From: Streptomyces griseoruber
GTDB lineage: Bacteria; Actinomycetota; Actinomycetes; Streptomycetales; Streptomycetaceae
Direction: 5' to 3'
NCBI RefSeq assembly: GCF_001514205.1
Contig: NZ_KQ948768.1
Location: forward strand, 1-64,000
Length of the DNA stretch: 64,000 bases
Shown here: positions 8,706 through 16,779 of the stretch, one piece after another
How positions within the stretch are numbered: position 1 is the first letter of the stretch
Layout of the letters: every line of letters starts with the position of its first letter
Translations under genes and position numbers: made by a program
The notes under the pieces: model-generated
Told to the model about the DNA's origin: nothing
The model's database searches: none
Seen by the model: only the letters and a program-made list of their open reading frames with translations

Positions 8706-8723
8706 CCCCTACGAAAGTAGGGG
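8706..8723. promoter_or_regulatory. Palindrome CCCCTAC-GAAA-GTAGGGG
   Basis: Perfect 7-bp arms (8706-8712 and 8717-8723) around GAAA lie in the divergent intergenic region between the methyltransferase/DedA pair and the kinase/regulator operon. The position suits an operator for autoregulation by the NarL-type regulator encoded downstream and possible co-control of the divergent pair. Confidence 0.5.
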
Positions 8724-8771
8724 GTGGACATCATCGATCGTCAGACGGAACAGCGCACCGGCCCGCCTAGC

Positions 8772-9926
8772 ATGGCCCAGGTGAGCAGCAGAGAAAGCCG
8801 CAGATGGGCGGCCTACGGGCGTGGGGCCCTGGTGGCCCTGTGCGCGCTGGCCGCCGTACTCAACGACGTGGCGACCCAAGGACGCTATCTGGCACCCGTC
8901 GTGGTCACGGTCCTGGTGTGCGGAGCGGCCCTGCTCGTGCCCCGGCTGCGATGGCCCGCTGCGCCGTTGCTGGTCACCGTGGCCACGGCATGGTGGGGAA
9001 CGTTGCTGCTGCCCATGCTGGCAGTCGTCCTGTACGACCTGGCCGTGGACCGCCGGGTGCGCATCGCGGTGGGCTGTGCCGTCGCCGCGCTGGGCGCCAA
9101 CCTGCTCGGCTACCGGCCCACCTCCCTGTGGACGGGCCAGTCCTACGCGTCCACGCTGCTCCTGCCGGTCCTGGCCGTGCTCGTCGGGCTGTGGCTGGGC
9201 AGCCGGCGCCGCCTGCTCCTGGCACTGGCAGCCGACGTCGAGCACCTGAGCGTCGAGGCGCGGCTGCGCGAGGAGGCGGCCCGCATCGCGGAACGGTCCC
9301 GTATCGCCGCCGAGATGCACGACGTCCTGGCCCACCGCCTGAGCCTGATCGCCCTGCACACCGGTGTCCTGGCCACCAAGAGCGGCGCACTGCCCGCACC
9401 GGTCGCCGAACGCCTCGGCCTGCTGCGCACGACGTCCGTCGAGGCACTCACCGATCTGCGCGACGTTCTCGGTGTGCTGCGCGACCCCGAGGCCACGCCG
9501 AACAGCGCCGCCCTCACGCCGATGATGAGGGAAGTGGGGGAACTGGCCGACGAGGCCCGCGCCGCCGGCCAGCACGTCGAGCTGATCACCGAGGGGCTTC
9601 CCGAGGACGCGCCGACCACCCACCGTCTGGCCGTGTACCGCATCGTCCAGGAAGCACTGACCAACGCCCGCAAGCACGCCGACGGCGCTCCGGTGACCGT
9701 ACGCATCGACTACGGGCCGCCCACCACCCTCGTCGAGGTCACCAACCCCCCTGGCACTCCCCGCACGGACACCGTCGGCAGCGGGTACGGGCTCGTCGGC
9801 CTGCGCGAGCGCGTCGCCGCCCTCGGCGGGCATCTGAACTCCGGACCGGCCGGCGCGGGCGCCTGGCGGCTGGCCGCGCGCATCCCCCACCCCGCCGGCA
9901 TCGAAGAGAACGGCACCCGCACATGA
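8772..9926 (+). CDS. NarL-type sensor histidine kinase
   Basis: The 384-residue kinase has about five or six N-terminal membrane segments, then HisKA_3 with phospho-acceptor His183 in AAEMHDVLAH, and HATPase_c with IVQEALTNARKHA and GYGLVGLRER. The start is taken as ATG 8772. GTG 8724 is in frame but lies against the palindrome and adds unlikely residues. A TAGCAT element sits directly at the chosen start, so the mRNA may be nearly leaderless. Its stop overlaps the regulator start as ATGA, giving strong coupling. The signal is unknown. Confidence 0.88.
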   Translation: MAQVSSRESRRWAAYGRGALVALCALAAVLNDVATQGRYLAPVVVTVLVCGAALLVPRLRWPAAPLLVTVATAWWGTLLLPMLAVVLYDLAVDRRVRIAVGCAVAALGANLLGYRPTSLWTGQSYASTLLLPVLAVLVGLWLGSRRRLLLALAADVEHLSVEARLREEAARIAERSRIAAEMHDVLAHRLSLIALHTGVLATKSGALPAPVAERLGLLRTTSVEALTDLRDVLGVLRDPEATPNSAALTPMMREVGELADEARAAGQHVELITEGLPEDAPTTHRLAVYRIVQEALTNARKHADGAPVTVRIDYGPPTTLVEVTNPPGTPRTDTVGSGYGLVGLRERVAALGGHLNSGPAGAGAWRLAARIPHPAGIEENGTRT

Positions 9927-10573
9927 TCCGCACCATGATCGTCGACGACGACGCCCTGGTCCGCCTCGGCCTGGCCGACCTCCTGGACGGCGACCCCGGC
10001 ATCGAGGTCGTCGCCCAGGCCTCCGACGGCCTGAAGGCCGTCGAACAGGCCGCCGCCCACCGCATCGACGTCGCCCTCGTCGACGTACGCATGCCCCGCA
10101 TGGACGGCATCACCGCCACCGCCCGCCTGCGAGCCCTCCCCCACCCGCCGAAGGTGATCATCCTCACCACCTTCGACCTCGACGAGTACGTCTACGACGC
10201 GCTCGCCGCCGGAGCCGACGGGTTCCTGCTCAAGGACACCGACCCCGCCGAAATACTGCGCGCGGTCCACCTGGTGGCCGCCGGCTCGGCCATGCTCCAC
10301 CCCACCGCGGCCCGCCGCCTCATCGACCGCTACCACGCGGCCAACCAGCCCGAAACAGCCGCTGCCAAGGCCCGGCTGGAGCGGCTCACCCCCCGCGAAC
10401 GCGACGTGCTCACCCTGCTGGCCCACGGCGACACCAACGCCGACATCGCCGCCCGCCTCGCCATGCGCGAGAGCACCGTCAAGGCCCACGTCAGCCGTGT
10501 CCTGACCGCGCTGGAAGTCACCAACCGCGTCCAGGCCGCCCTGCTGGCCCGCGACGCGGGACTCACAACCTGA
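9923..10573 (+). CDS. NarL/LuxR-type response regulator
   Basis: The 216-residue protein has a receiver domain (acidic residues 8-10, phospho-acceptor Asp54 in VALVDVRMPRMDG, conserved Lys in FLLKD) and a C-terminal LuxR-type helix-turn-helix (LTPRERDVLTLLAHG...MRESTVKAHVSRVL). It partners the kinase directly upstream through an ATGA overlap. Likely targets are its own operon via the palindrome at 8706 and the divergent methyltransferase/DedA pair; this is inference from position. Confidence 0.9.
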   Translation: MIRTMIVDDDALVRLGLADLLDGDPGIEVVAQASDGLKAVEQAAAHRIDVALVDVRMPRMDGITATARLRALPHPPKVIILTTFDLDEYVYDALAAGADGFLLKDTDPAEILRAVHLVAAGSAMLHPTAARRLIDRYHAANQPETAAAKARLERLTPRERDVLTLLAHGDTNADIAARLAMRESTVKAHVSRVLTALEVTNRVQAALLARDAGLTT

Positions 10574-10714
10574 GGAGCGAAGGCCCGGAAGGCGGAAGGC
10601 GTGGTCCGACAGCCTCGACGCGGAGCCCGGGGGAGGCGGCGCGGACTGGCCCACGGCGGCTGTCACTGCATCCTGTCGTGGAGCGCCCGGTTCTTCACCG
10701 AGCCGCTCGCGCCG

Positions 10715-11055
10715 CTCGGGTTGCGCACCGGTCCGCAGCGGAGGACTGGTGCTGGGGCGGTGGTCTCGCCCCTCAAGAACTACCTCTGACCCTGACCAGG
10801 AAAGCCAGAGGCTACGTACTCGACGGTCGGCAGAGCAACGCCACGGCGTGCGGACCGCCGGCGACGTAGACACCTTCGGCCAGCGGCTCGCGGCCGGCGG
10901 CAGCGTCGAGTTCGACGCGGTGCCGGTCGCCGCCGACTGCGTACTCGGCTCCCTGTCCGCGGACGAGGATGTCCTGTCACCGCTGGCCGCTCTCACATCG
11001 CCGGTCGGGCGTCACCTCTCCGCCCAGCTCCTTCTGGCATCCCGCCTGGCCGACC
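10715..11055 (+). pseudogene. Frameshifted DszC/SfnB-type dehydrogenase remnant
   Basis: Two frames each carry part of an acyl-CoA dehydrogenase-fold flavoprotein of the DszC/SfnB type. The first reads WCWGGG...LTLTRKARGYVLDGRQSNATA (the GYxLxGxKSFxTGA region). The next frame, from about 10860, reads DTFGQRLAAGGSVEFDAVPV...VLGSLSADEDVLSPLAALTSPVG. A frameshift joins them, and both ends of the gene are missing. DszC relatives oxidise organosulfur compounds, which fits the sulfur operon next to it on the other strand. The call rests on recognised family patterns. Confidence 0.65.
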
Positions 11056-11096
11056 GGCTCCCCCCCCCGGATCCGGATTCCTTCCCGGGACAGGGA

Positions 11097-11915
11097 TCAG
11101 GGCTTGAGGCGGCCGGTGGCGAACATGGCGGCGGACCACGCCGAGAGCACGGCGGCGAGGGCCCAGACCACGAGCAGGGCCCAGCCCGCGCCGACGTCGC
11201 CCTGGCCGAGGAGGCCGATCCGCTCGACCTGGACCAGCCAGAACACCGGGTCGAGGTGACTCAGGACGTCCCAGACCGGGGGCAGCTGCCGTACCGAGTA
11301 GAAGACGCCGCCGAGGAAGCCCAGCGGCAGCAGAACGATCGACTCCATGGAGTAGACATGGTCGAGCGACCTGGCGAGGCTGCCCGCGATCACGCCCACC
11401 TGTGCGGCGACCAGGAGCACACCGAGCGTGCCGAACAGCAGGACGAGGGGGCGGGCGACGCTCCCGCCGCCGGTGAGCGGGAGAGCCACCGCCAGCACTC
11501 CCCCACCCACGACGGCGCCTCTGACGACACCACCGCTCACCAGTGCCGCGTTGATCTCCCACCAGCGCAGCGGACTGGCGAACACGTCGTGGATGTACCG
11601 GTCGCGCCGGGCCTCGAACAGGCTGGTCGTCCCGTTGAAGAAGCCGACGTTGACGATCGCCTGGGCGAAGAGGCCGGGCACGATGAAGCGGCCGTAGGAG
11701 ACGCCGTCGACCGCGTCGACGTGCCGTCCGAGAGCCGACCCGAAGACGACGACGAACAGTACGGTCGACAGCACCGGACCGAGGACGCTGTAGCGCCAGA
11801 TGGTCAGGAACCGCAGGACCTCGCGCTCGAAGAGCCACACGAACGGCGACCGTTCGGGCCTGAAGGGCTCGTCGGACGACGGGAGCGCCGGCGGGGCGTC
11901 GGTGCTGCTCGTCAC
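11097..11915 (-). CDS. ABC-2 type transporter permease
   Basis: The 272-residue integral membrane protein has about six hydrophobic segments and the ABC-2 (DrrB/NodJ-like) pattern: YSVLGPVLSTVLFVVVFG, RFIVPGLFAQAI, the R-D-RYIHDVFASPL segment and VFYSVRQLPP near the end. The GTG start at 11915 overlaps the ATPase stop as GTGA. With the ATPase it forms a half-size exporter. It is the last gene of the sulfonate operon, so its cargo may be linked to organosulfur metabolism, though ABC-2 systems usually export drugs, lipids or glycans. Confidence 0.85.
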   Translation of the reverse strand: MTSSTDAPPALPSSDEPFRPERSPFVWLFEREVLRFLTIWRYSVLGPVLSTVLFVVVFGSALGRHVDAVDGVSYGRFIVPGLFAQAIVNVGFFNGTTSLFEARRDRYIHDVFASPLRWWEINAALVSGGVVRGAVVGGGVLAVALPLTGGGSVARPLVLLFGTLGVLLVAAQVGVIAGSLARSLDHVYSMESIVLLPLGFLGGVFYSVRQLPPVWDVLSHLDPVFWLVQVERIGLLGQGDVGAGWALLVVWALAAVLSAWSAAMFATGRLKP

Positions 11916-12667
11916 GCCACCTCCTCCCCGGTGATCACCCGGTCGTAGACCTCGGAGATGTCCCGGGCCTCGTACCGGTCCCGCAGCAGGGCCGCGGACC
12001 CGCGGTCGACGATCCGGCCTGCGCGCAGCAGCGCGATCTCGTCGCACAACGTCTCCGCCTCCTCCAGGTAGTGCGTTGTCAGCAGGACGGTGGTGCCCGC
12101 CGCGTTGAGGCCCTTGACGAGCCGCCAGATCTCCGAGCGCAACTCGACGTCGACGCCGGCGGTCGGCTCGTCGAGGATGAGCAGGCGGGGGCGGTGCATG
12201 AGCGCCCGCGCGAGAACGAGACGCCGCTGCATGCCCCCGGACAGCTCGTAGGCGCGCGCGGCGGCCTTGCCGTCGAGGCGGAACACCTCGAGCAACTCGT
12301 CCGCGCGCCGGACGGCCGCCTTCCGTCCGATGCCGTGGTACCCGGCGTGGTAGATCAGGATCTGCCGGATCGACAGGAACCGGTCGACGTTGATCTCCTG
12401 CTCGGCCAGGCCCAGCAGCCGTCGGGCAGCACGGCTGCGGTGGTCGTGACCGAAGACGGTGAGCGTGCCGGTGGTGGGACGGACGATGTTGCAGACGGAG
12501 CCGATCAGCGTGGTCTTGCCCGCTCCGTTGGGGCCCAGCAACCCGAAGAAGGCGCCGTCGGGGATCTCCAGGTCCAGGCCTGCGACCGCGGTGAAGCCGT
12601 CCCCGTACGTCTTGCTGAGCCCCTGGACGAGCAGAGCCGGCGGCTTGCCGTCAGCCACCGGACACAT
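11912..12667 (-). CDS. ABC-2 transporter ATP-binding protein
   Basis: The 251-residue ATPase has Walker A GPNGAGKTT, Q-loop region LAEQEINVDRFLS, signature LSGGMQRRLVLARAL, Walker B LLILDEPTAGVD and switch His in LLTTHYLEEAE. It is a DrrA/NatA-type ATPase for the adjacent permease. The ATG start at 12667 overlaps the monooxygenase end by 17 bases, and a GTG at 12658 is an alternative. The longer open frame upstream is the monooxygenase read in another frame. Confidence 0.88.
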   Translation of the reverse strand: MCPVADGKPPALLVQGLSKTYGDGFTAVAGLDLEIPDGAFFGLLGPNGAGKTTLIGSVCNIVRPTTGTLTVFGHDHRSRAARRLLGLAEQEINVDRFLSIRQILIYHAGYHGIGRKAAVRRADELLEVFRLDGKAAARAYELSGGMQRRLVLARALMHRPRLLILDEPTAGVDVELRSEIWRLVKGLNAAGTTVLLTTHYLEEAETLCDEIALLRAGRIVDRGSAALLRDRYEARDISEVYDRVITGEEVA

Positions 12668-14006
12668 GGGTTTCTTCCGGGTGGAACTGGTTGGCCGGCA
12701 CCGGCAGCCCGTAGTGCTCGCGAAGGGTCGTTCCTTCGTACTCCTCGCGGAACAGGCCCTTGCCGCGCAGGATCGGCAGGACGTGCTCGATGAAGCTTTC
12801 CAGGCCGGACGGCAGGGCGGGTGCCATGATGTTGAACCCGTCCGCGGCACCGCCCTCGAACCAGGTGATGATCGTGTCCGCCACCTGTTCGGGCGTGCCG
12901 ATGAACTCGAAGTGGCCGCGGCCGCCGCCGAGCCGCGAGATGATCTGGCGGACCGTCAGTTTTTCGCGTACGGCGAGCTCGATGATCAGGTCGGAGCGGC
13001 TCTGTGAGCCCTCCAGCTTCGGTCTCGCGAGGATGAAGTCCGGCAGGGGCGCGTCGAGTTCGAACACCGACGGCTCGGTCTCGAAGACCGCGGCCAGCTG
13101 CCGCAGTCCGTACTCCGGTATGCGCAGCTCGTCGAATTCCTTCGCCAGCGCACGAGCCTCCTCCTCGGTCGACCCGATGTACGGGACGATCCCCGGCAGC
13201 ACGATCACACCGTCCGGGTCACGCCCCGCGGCCCTCGCCCTGGCCTTGATGTCGGCGTAGAAGTCGGCCGCGCGCTCGTACGTCTGGTGGGCGGTGAAGA
13301 TCGCCTCGGCGTGGCGTGCCGCGAAGTCCTTGCCGTCCTCGGAGGAGCCGGCCTGCACGAGCAGCGGGTACCCCTGTGGCGGACGCTCGACGTTCAGTGG
13401 TCCGGCCACCGAGAAGTGTGTGCCCCGGTGGTCGGGCCTGTGGATCCGGGCGGGGTCGGCGTAGCGCCCCGTGGTCTTGTCGGCGACGACGGCCTCCGAC
13501 TCCCAGCTGTCCCACAATGCCTTGGCAAGGTGCAGGAACTCGTCGGCGCGGGCGTACCGCTCGGCGTGGTCGGGGCGGTTGACGAGGCCGAAGTTGGCCG
13601 CCTCGTCGGCGCCGGCCGAGGTGACGATGTTCCAGCCGGCGCGGCCACCGCTGACGTGGTCGACCGACGCGAGGCGACGGGCGAGGTTGTACGGCTCGTT
13701 GTACGTCGACGACACGGTCGCGATGAGCCCGATCCTGCTGGTCGCCTGCGACAGCGCGGTCAGCAGGGTCAGCGGCTCGAGCTGGCCCGGCGGCCGGAAC
13801 TCGCCCGTGCCGATGATCGCCGGGCCGTCCGCGAGGAACAGCGAGTCGAACCTGGCGCTCTCGGCCAACTGAGCCAGTTCGATCCAGTGCCGCAGGTCGA
13901 AGTCCGCCCGCGGGTTGCTGCGCGGGAGCCGCCACGCCGCCTCGTGGTGGCCGGCTTCCATGAGAAAGGCGTTGAGGTGGAGCCGGCGTCTTCTCTGATC
14001 GCTCAC
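12651..14006 (-). CDS. FMN-dependent monooxygenase, NtaA/SnaA/DszA family
   Basis: The 451-residue luciferase-like flavoprotein shows the NtaA/SnaA/DszA/DmoA pattern: HLNAFLMEAGHHEAAWR, DSLFLADGPAI, TYNEPYNLARRLASVDH, SGGRAGWNIVTS, and PQGYPLLVQAGSSEDGKDFAARHAEAIF. These enzymes use reduced flavin and oxygen to oxidise sulfur compounds, nitrilotriacetate or cyclic compounds. In this operon it probably takes the place of an alkanesulfonate monooxygenase (SsuD). No flavin reductase gene is in the operon. The start is GTG 14006 behind a GGAGAG ribosome site. Confidence 0.88.
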   Translation of the reverse strand: MSDQRRRRLHLNAFLMEAGHHEAAWRLPRSNPRADFDLRHWIELAQLAESARFDSLFLADGPAIIGTGEFRPPGQLEPLTLLTALSQATSRIGLIATVSSTYNEPYNLARRLASVDHVSGGRAGWNIVTSAGADEAANFGLVNRPDHAERYARADEFLHLAKALWDSWESEAVVADKTTGRYADPARIHRPDHRGTHFSVAGPLNVERPPQGYPLLVQAGSSEDGKDFAARHAEAIFTAHQTYERAADFYADIKARARAAGRDPDGVIVLPGIVPYIGSTEEEARALAKEFDELRIPEYGLRQLAAVFETEPSVFELDAPLPDFILARPKLEGSQSRSDLIIELAVREKLTVRQIISRLGGGRGHFEFIGTPEQVADTIITWFEGGAADGFNIMAPALPSGLESFIEHVLPILRGKGLFREEYEGTTLREHYGLPVPANQFHPEETHVSGG

Positions 14007-14039
14007 GACTGCTCTCCAGTCCGTTCGTGGTGCGCCGGC

Positions 14040-15092
14040 TCAGCCGACCGACAGCTTCGAGCTGTCGTAGCCGGCCGGGAGGAGGTTGTCGGTGATCGAC
14101 GAGACGTCGACCTTCTTGGTGATCTGACCCGCCTCCAGGAAGGCGTCGGCGAGCTTCTGCTCCGCCTCGATGTCCGACTTCTCCACGGGGGTCACCCGGG
14201 TCTCGAAGGCCTTCAGGGACGCCTTCGCGTCGTCGAGAGGGATGCCCTCCTCCTTGGCGATCGCCTCCGCGTACTTGTCCTCGTGCCTGATCGCCCACGC
14301 GAACTCGTGGGCCAGCCGCTGAAGGACATCGGTGAGAGCCGCCCGCTTGGTCTTGTCGGTCAGCGAACTCCCGCTCGCGACGTAGTAACTGCTGGTCTGG
14401 TCGATCGGCGGGAGACCCTTCGCCAGGATCCGGGCGCCGTTCTTGACCGCGATCGCCGACTGGGGGTTCCAGATCGACCAGGCGTCCACCTTGCCGGTGT
14501 TGAACGCCGTGGCGCCGGCCGCCGGGTCGAGGAAGACCAGCTTCACGTCCTTGGGGGTGAGGCCCACGCTCTTGAGCGCGTTCAGGGCCAGGCCGTGGGC
14601 CGAACTGCCCTGCGGGACAGCGATCTTCTTGCCCTTGAGGTCCTTGAGCGACTTCAGCGTCGAGCCCTTGGGAACGATGATGTTCTCGTTCGACTGGGTG
14701 GGCGTGAGTGAGCGGTTGACGGCGACCACCTTGAAGCCGTACTCCTTCGCCGCGCCGGTGATCGGCGGTACGTCGCCGACGCTGCCGAGGTCGATGTCGC
14801 CGGACGCGGCCGCCTGCACGAGCGGCGGGCCGTAGGTGAAGCGGGCGAACTTCACCTTGTAGGGCGCGTTGTCGAACACACCGGTGATCTTCGCCAGCTC
14901 CTGGCTGCCGTCACCGCCGTTGTCTCCGATGGTGAAGGTGTACTTCTTCCACTCGGGGTGGTTGCCGGCGTCCGATCCGCTGGGGCTGCTCAGGGGCGCG
15001 GCGGCCTCCGACGTCGATGCGCAGGCGACCAGGGTGCTCCCCAGAGCAAGCAGGCCGACGGCGGCGACTGTGCGGGAGGATCTTCTGGACAT
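14040..15092 (-). CDS. ssuA: Sulfonate ABC transporter binding lipoprotein
   Basis: The 350-residue protein begins with a lipoprotein signal peptide (SRRSS, hydrophobic core, lipobox LVAC). The mature part shows the SsuA-like periplasmic-binding pattern (PLVQAAASGDIDLGSVGDVPP, LKGKKIAVPQGSSAHG, VDAWSIWNPQSAIAV). It is the extracytoplasmic receptor for alkanesulfonate-type substrates. It lies 59 bases after ssuB and 33 bases before the monooxygenase in the same operon. The exact ligand is not deducible. Confidence 0.87.
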   Translation of the reverse strand: MSRRSSRTVAAVGLLALGSTLVACASTSEAAAPLSSPSGSDAGNHPEWKKYTFTIGDNGGDGSQELAKITGVFDNAPYKVKFARFTYGPPLVQAAASGDIDLGSVGDVPPITGAAKEYGFKVVAVNRSLTPTQSNENIIVPKGSTLKSLKDLKGKKIAVPQGSSAHGLALNALKSVGLTPKDVKLVFLDPAAGATAFNTGKVDAWSIWNPQSAIAVKNGARILAKGLPPIDQTSSYYVASGSSLTDKTKRAALTDVLQRLAHEFAWAIRHEDKYAEAIAKEEGIPLDDAKASLKAFETRVTPVEKSDIEAEQKLADAFLEAGQITKKVDVSSITDNLLPAGYDSSKLSVG

Positions 15093-15151
15093 GGATTCTC
15101 ACGTGCTTTCTGTGCTGTGGTGGGAGAAGTCAGTGGGTGCGGTGAGGGAAG

Positions 15152-15892
15152 TCAGTGCTGGTTGGCCAGACCGAGGTCTTCCAGGAGCGCGGAGCGCAGT
15201 TCCTCCCGCGCGATGCTCGCCTCGCGGTCCGCGGCCGACAGCTCGACGAGGTGGGAGGTACTGATACGTCCGTTGCTCATGACGACGACGCGGTCGGCCA
15301 GCGCGATCGCCTCGTCGACGTCGTGGGTGACGAGCAGCATCGCCGCGTGGTGCTTGCTCCGCAGCGCCCGCACGAGGTCGTGCATGCGCAGCCGCGTGAT
15401 CGCGTCGAGCGCCGCGAACGGTTCGTCGAGCAGCACGAGTTCGGGCTCCGAGACCAGGGCCCGCGCCAGTGACACCCGCTGGGCCTCGCCGCCGGAGAGT
15501 TCCTTGGGCCATGCCTTCTCCCGGCCCGCGAGTCCGACCTCGGCGAGCACGTCGCGGGCCCGCCGGTCGGCATCCGGTCCGTGCAGGCCGAGGGTGACAT
15601 TGCGCAGCACCCGCTGCCACGGCAGCAGGCGGTCGGCCTGGAAGACGATCGCGCGTTTCGCCGGGACCTCCACCCGTCCGCCGTCGGGCCGGTCAAGACC
15701 GGCGAGCAACCTGAGGAGGGTGCTCTTGCCGCAGCCGGAGGGGCCCAGCAGGACCACCAGCTCCTCGTCGGCGATGGTGAGGTCCAGGTGGTCGAGGACG
15801 ACCCGGTCCCCGAACCGGCGGATGACCTTCTCGGCAACGGCTCCGGCCTGCCGGCGGGGCCGTGTGCTGTGCGGAGCAACCGTGGCGCTCAT
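15152..15892 (-). CDS. ssuB: Sulfonate ABC transporter ATPase
   Basis: The 246-residue ATPase has Walker A GPSGCGKST, a short Q-loop FQADRLLPW typical of the SsuB/TauB/NrtC group, signature LSGGEAQRVSLARAL, Walker B LVLLDEPFAALD and switch His in LLVTHDVDEA. It energises SsuC uptake. The ATG start overlaps the ssuC stop as ATGA. Confidence 0.9.
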   Translation of the reverse strand: MSATVAPHSTRPRRQAGAVAEKVIRRFGDRVVLDHLDLTIADEELVVLLGPSGCGKSTLLRLLAGLDRPDGGRVEVPAKRAIVFQADRLLPWQRVLRNVTLGLHGPDADRRARDVLAEVGLAGREKAWPKELSGGEAQRVSLARALVSEPELVLLDEPFAALDAITRLRMHDLVRALRSKHHAAMLLVTHDVDEAIALADRVVVMSNGRISTSHLVELSAADREASIAREELRSALLEDLGLANQH

Positions 15893-16779
15893 GCCGCCTC
15901 ATAACTGGGGCGCCACCGCAGCAGCACCCGCTCGAGAACCCGGACGAACTGGTCGGCGAGCAGACCGAGGAGCGAGTAGATCACCAGCCCCACGAAGACC
16001 TGGTTGGTCTGGAGGTAGGTCTGCCCTTGAGTGATGAGGAAGCCGAGACCCTTGTCGGCGTTGACCGTCTCCGCGGCGACGAGACCCAGGACGCTGTAGG
16101 CGAGGGAGAAGCGGAGGCCGACCAGGAACCCGGGCAGGGCTCCGGGCACCAGGACACGGGTCACCAGGCGCCAGGTGCCGGCGCCCGTCGTCCGCGTCAT
16201 CTCGATCAGACGCTGGTCGACCCCCCGGATCGCGGCGAACAGGTTGAGATACATCGGAACGCCTGCGCCGAAGGAGATCAGCAGCACCTTCGTGAGCTCG
16301 TCGATGCCGAACCACACGATCATCAGCGGCAGCACCGCCAGCAGCGGGATGGTGTTCAGTACCTGCACGACACCGTTGAACAGATACTCGCCGCTGCGCA
16401 GCAGCCCGCCGAGCACCCCGGTGACGATGCCCACCGTCAGACCGATCGCCAGACCGATGCCGGCCCGTTGCAGCGAGATGGCCAGGTCGGGCCCGAGGAC
16501 GCCCTGTTGCCACAGGTCGACAGCGGACTTCACGATGGAGGTCGGTGCCGGAGCGTAGGTCTTCGCCAGCACTCCGGCCCTGGCGAGGGCCTCCCAGGCG
16601 ATGAGGACCACGAACGGAGTCGTGTAGATCCCCAGCGGCCAGCGCAGGCGCTCGCGGAGCGTGCTGAACACCGTCTGGCGGCGGGCGTCGCGCGGCAGGA
16701 AGACCTCGCGCCCGCCCGTCGCGCGCGGCGTCTCAGCAGCCGACCCTACGGCCGGCACCTTGAGGCTGAGCTCGGTCAT
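15889..16779 (-). CDS. ssuC: Sulfonate ABC transporter permease
   Basis: The 296-residue binding-protein-dependent permease has an N-terminal cytosolic tail, about six membrane segments and the cytoplasmic EAA-like loop (IEMTRTTGAGTWRLVTRVLVPGALPG). The pattern AWEALARAGVLAKTYAPAPTSI is typical of the SsuC/TauC family. It forms the membrane channel with SsuB and SsuA. The start overlaps the tauD stop as TGATG. Confidence 0.9.
   Translation of the reverse strand: MTELSLKVPAVGSAAETPRATGGREVFLPRDARRQTVFSTLRERLRWPLGIYTTPFVVLIAWEALARAGVLAKTYAPAPTSIVKSAVDLWQQGVLGPDLAISLQRAGIGLAIGLTVGIVTGVLGGLLRSGEYLFNGVVQVLNTIPLLAVLPLMIVWFGIDELTKVLLISFGAGVPMYLNLFAAIRGVDQRLIEMTRTTGAGTWRLVTRVLVPGALPGFLVGLRFSLAYSVLGLVAAETVNADKGLGFLITQGQTYLQTNQVFVGLVIYSLLGLLADQFVRVLERVLLRWRPSYEAA

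Noticed and set aside
10749..11948. A 399-codon plus-strand open frame taken as one gene
   Set aside because: Only its first ~100 codons resemble a DszC-type dehydrogenase; the rest is antisense to the ABC-2 permease.
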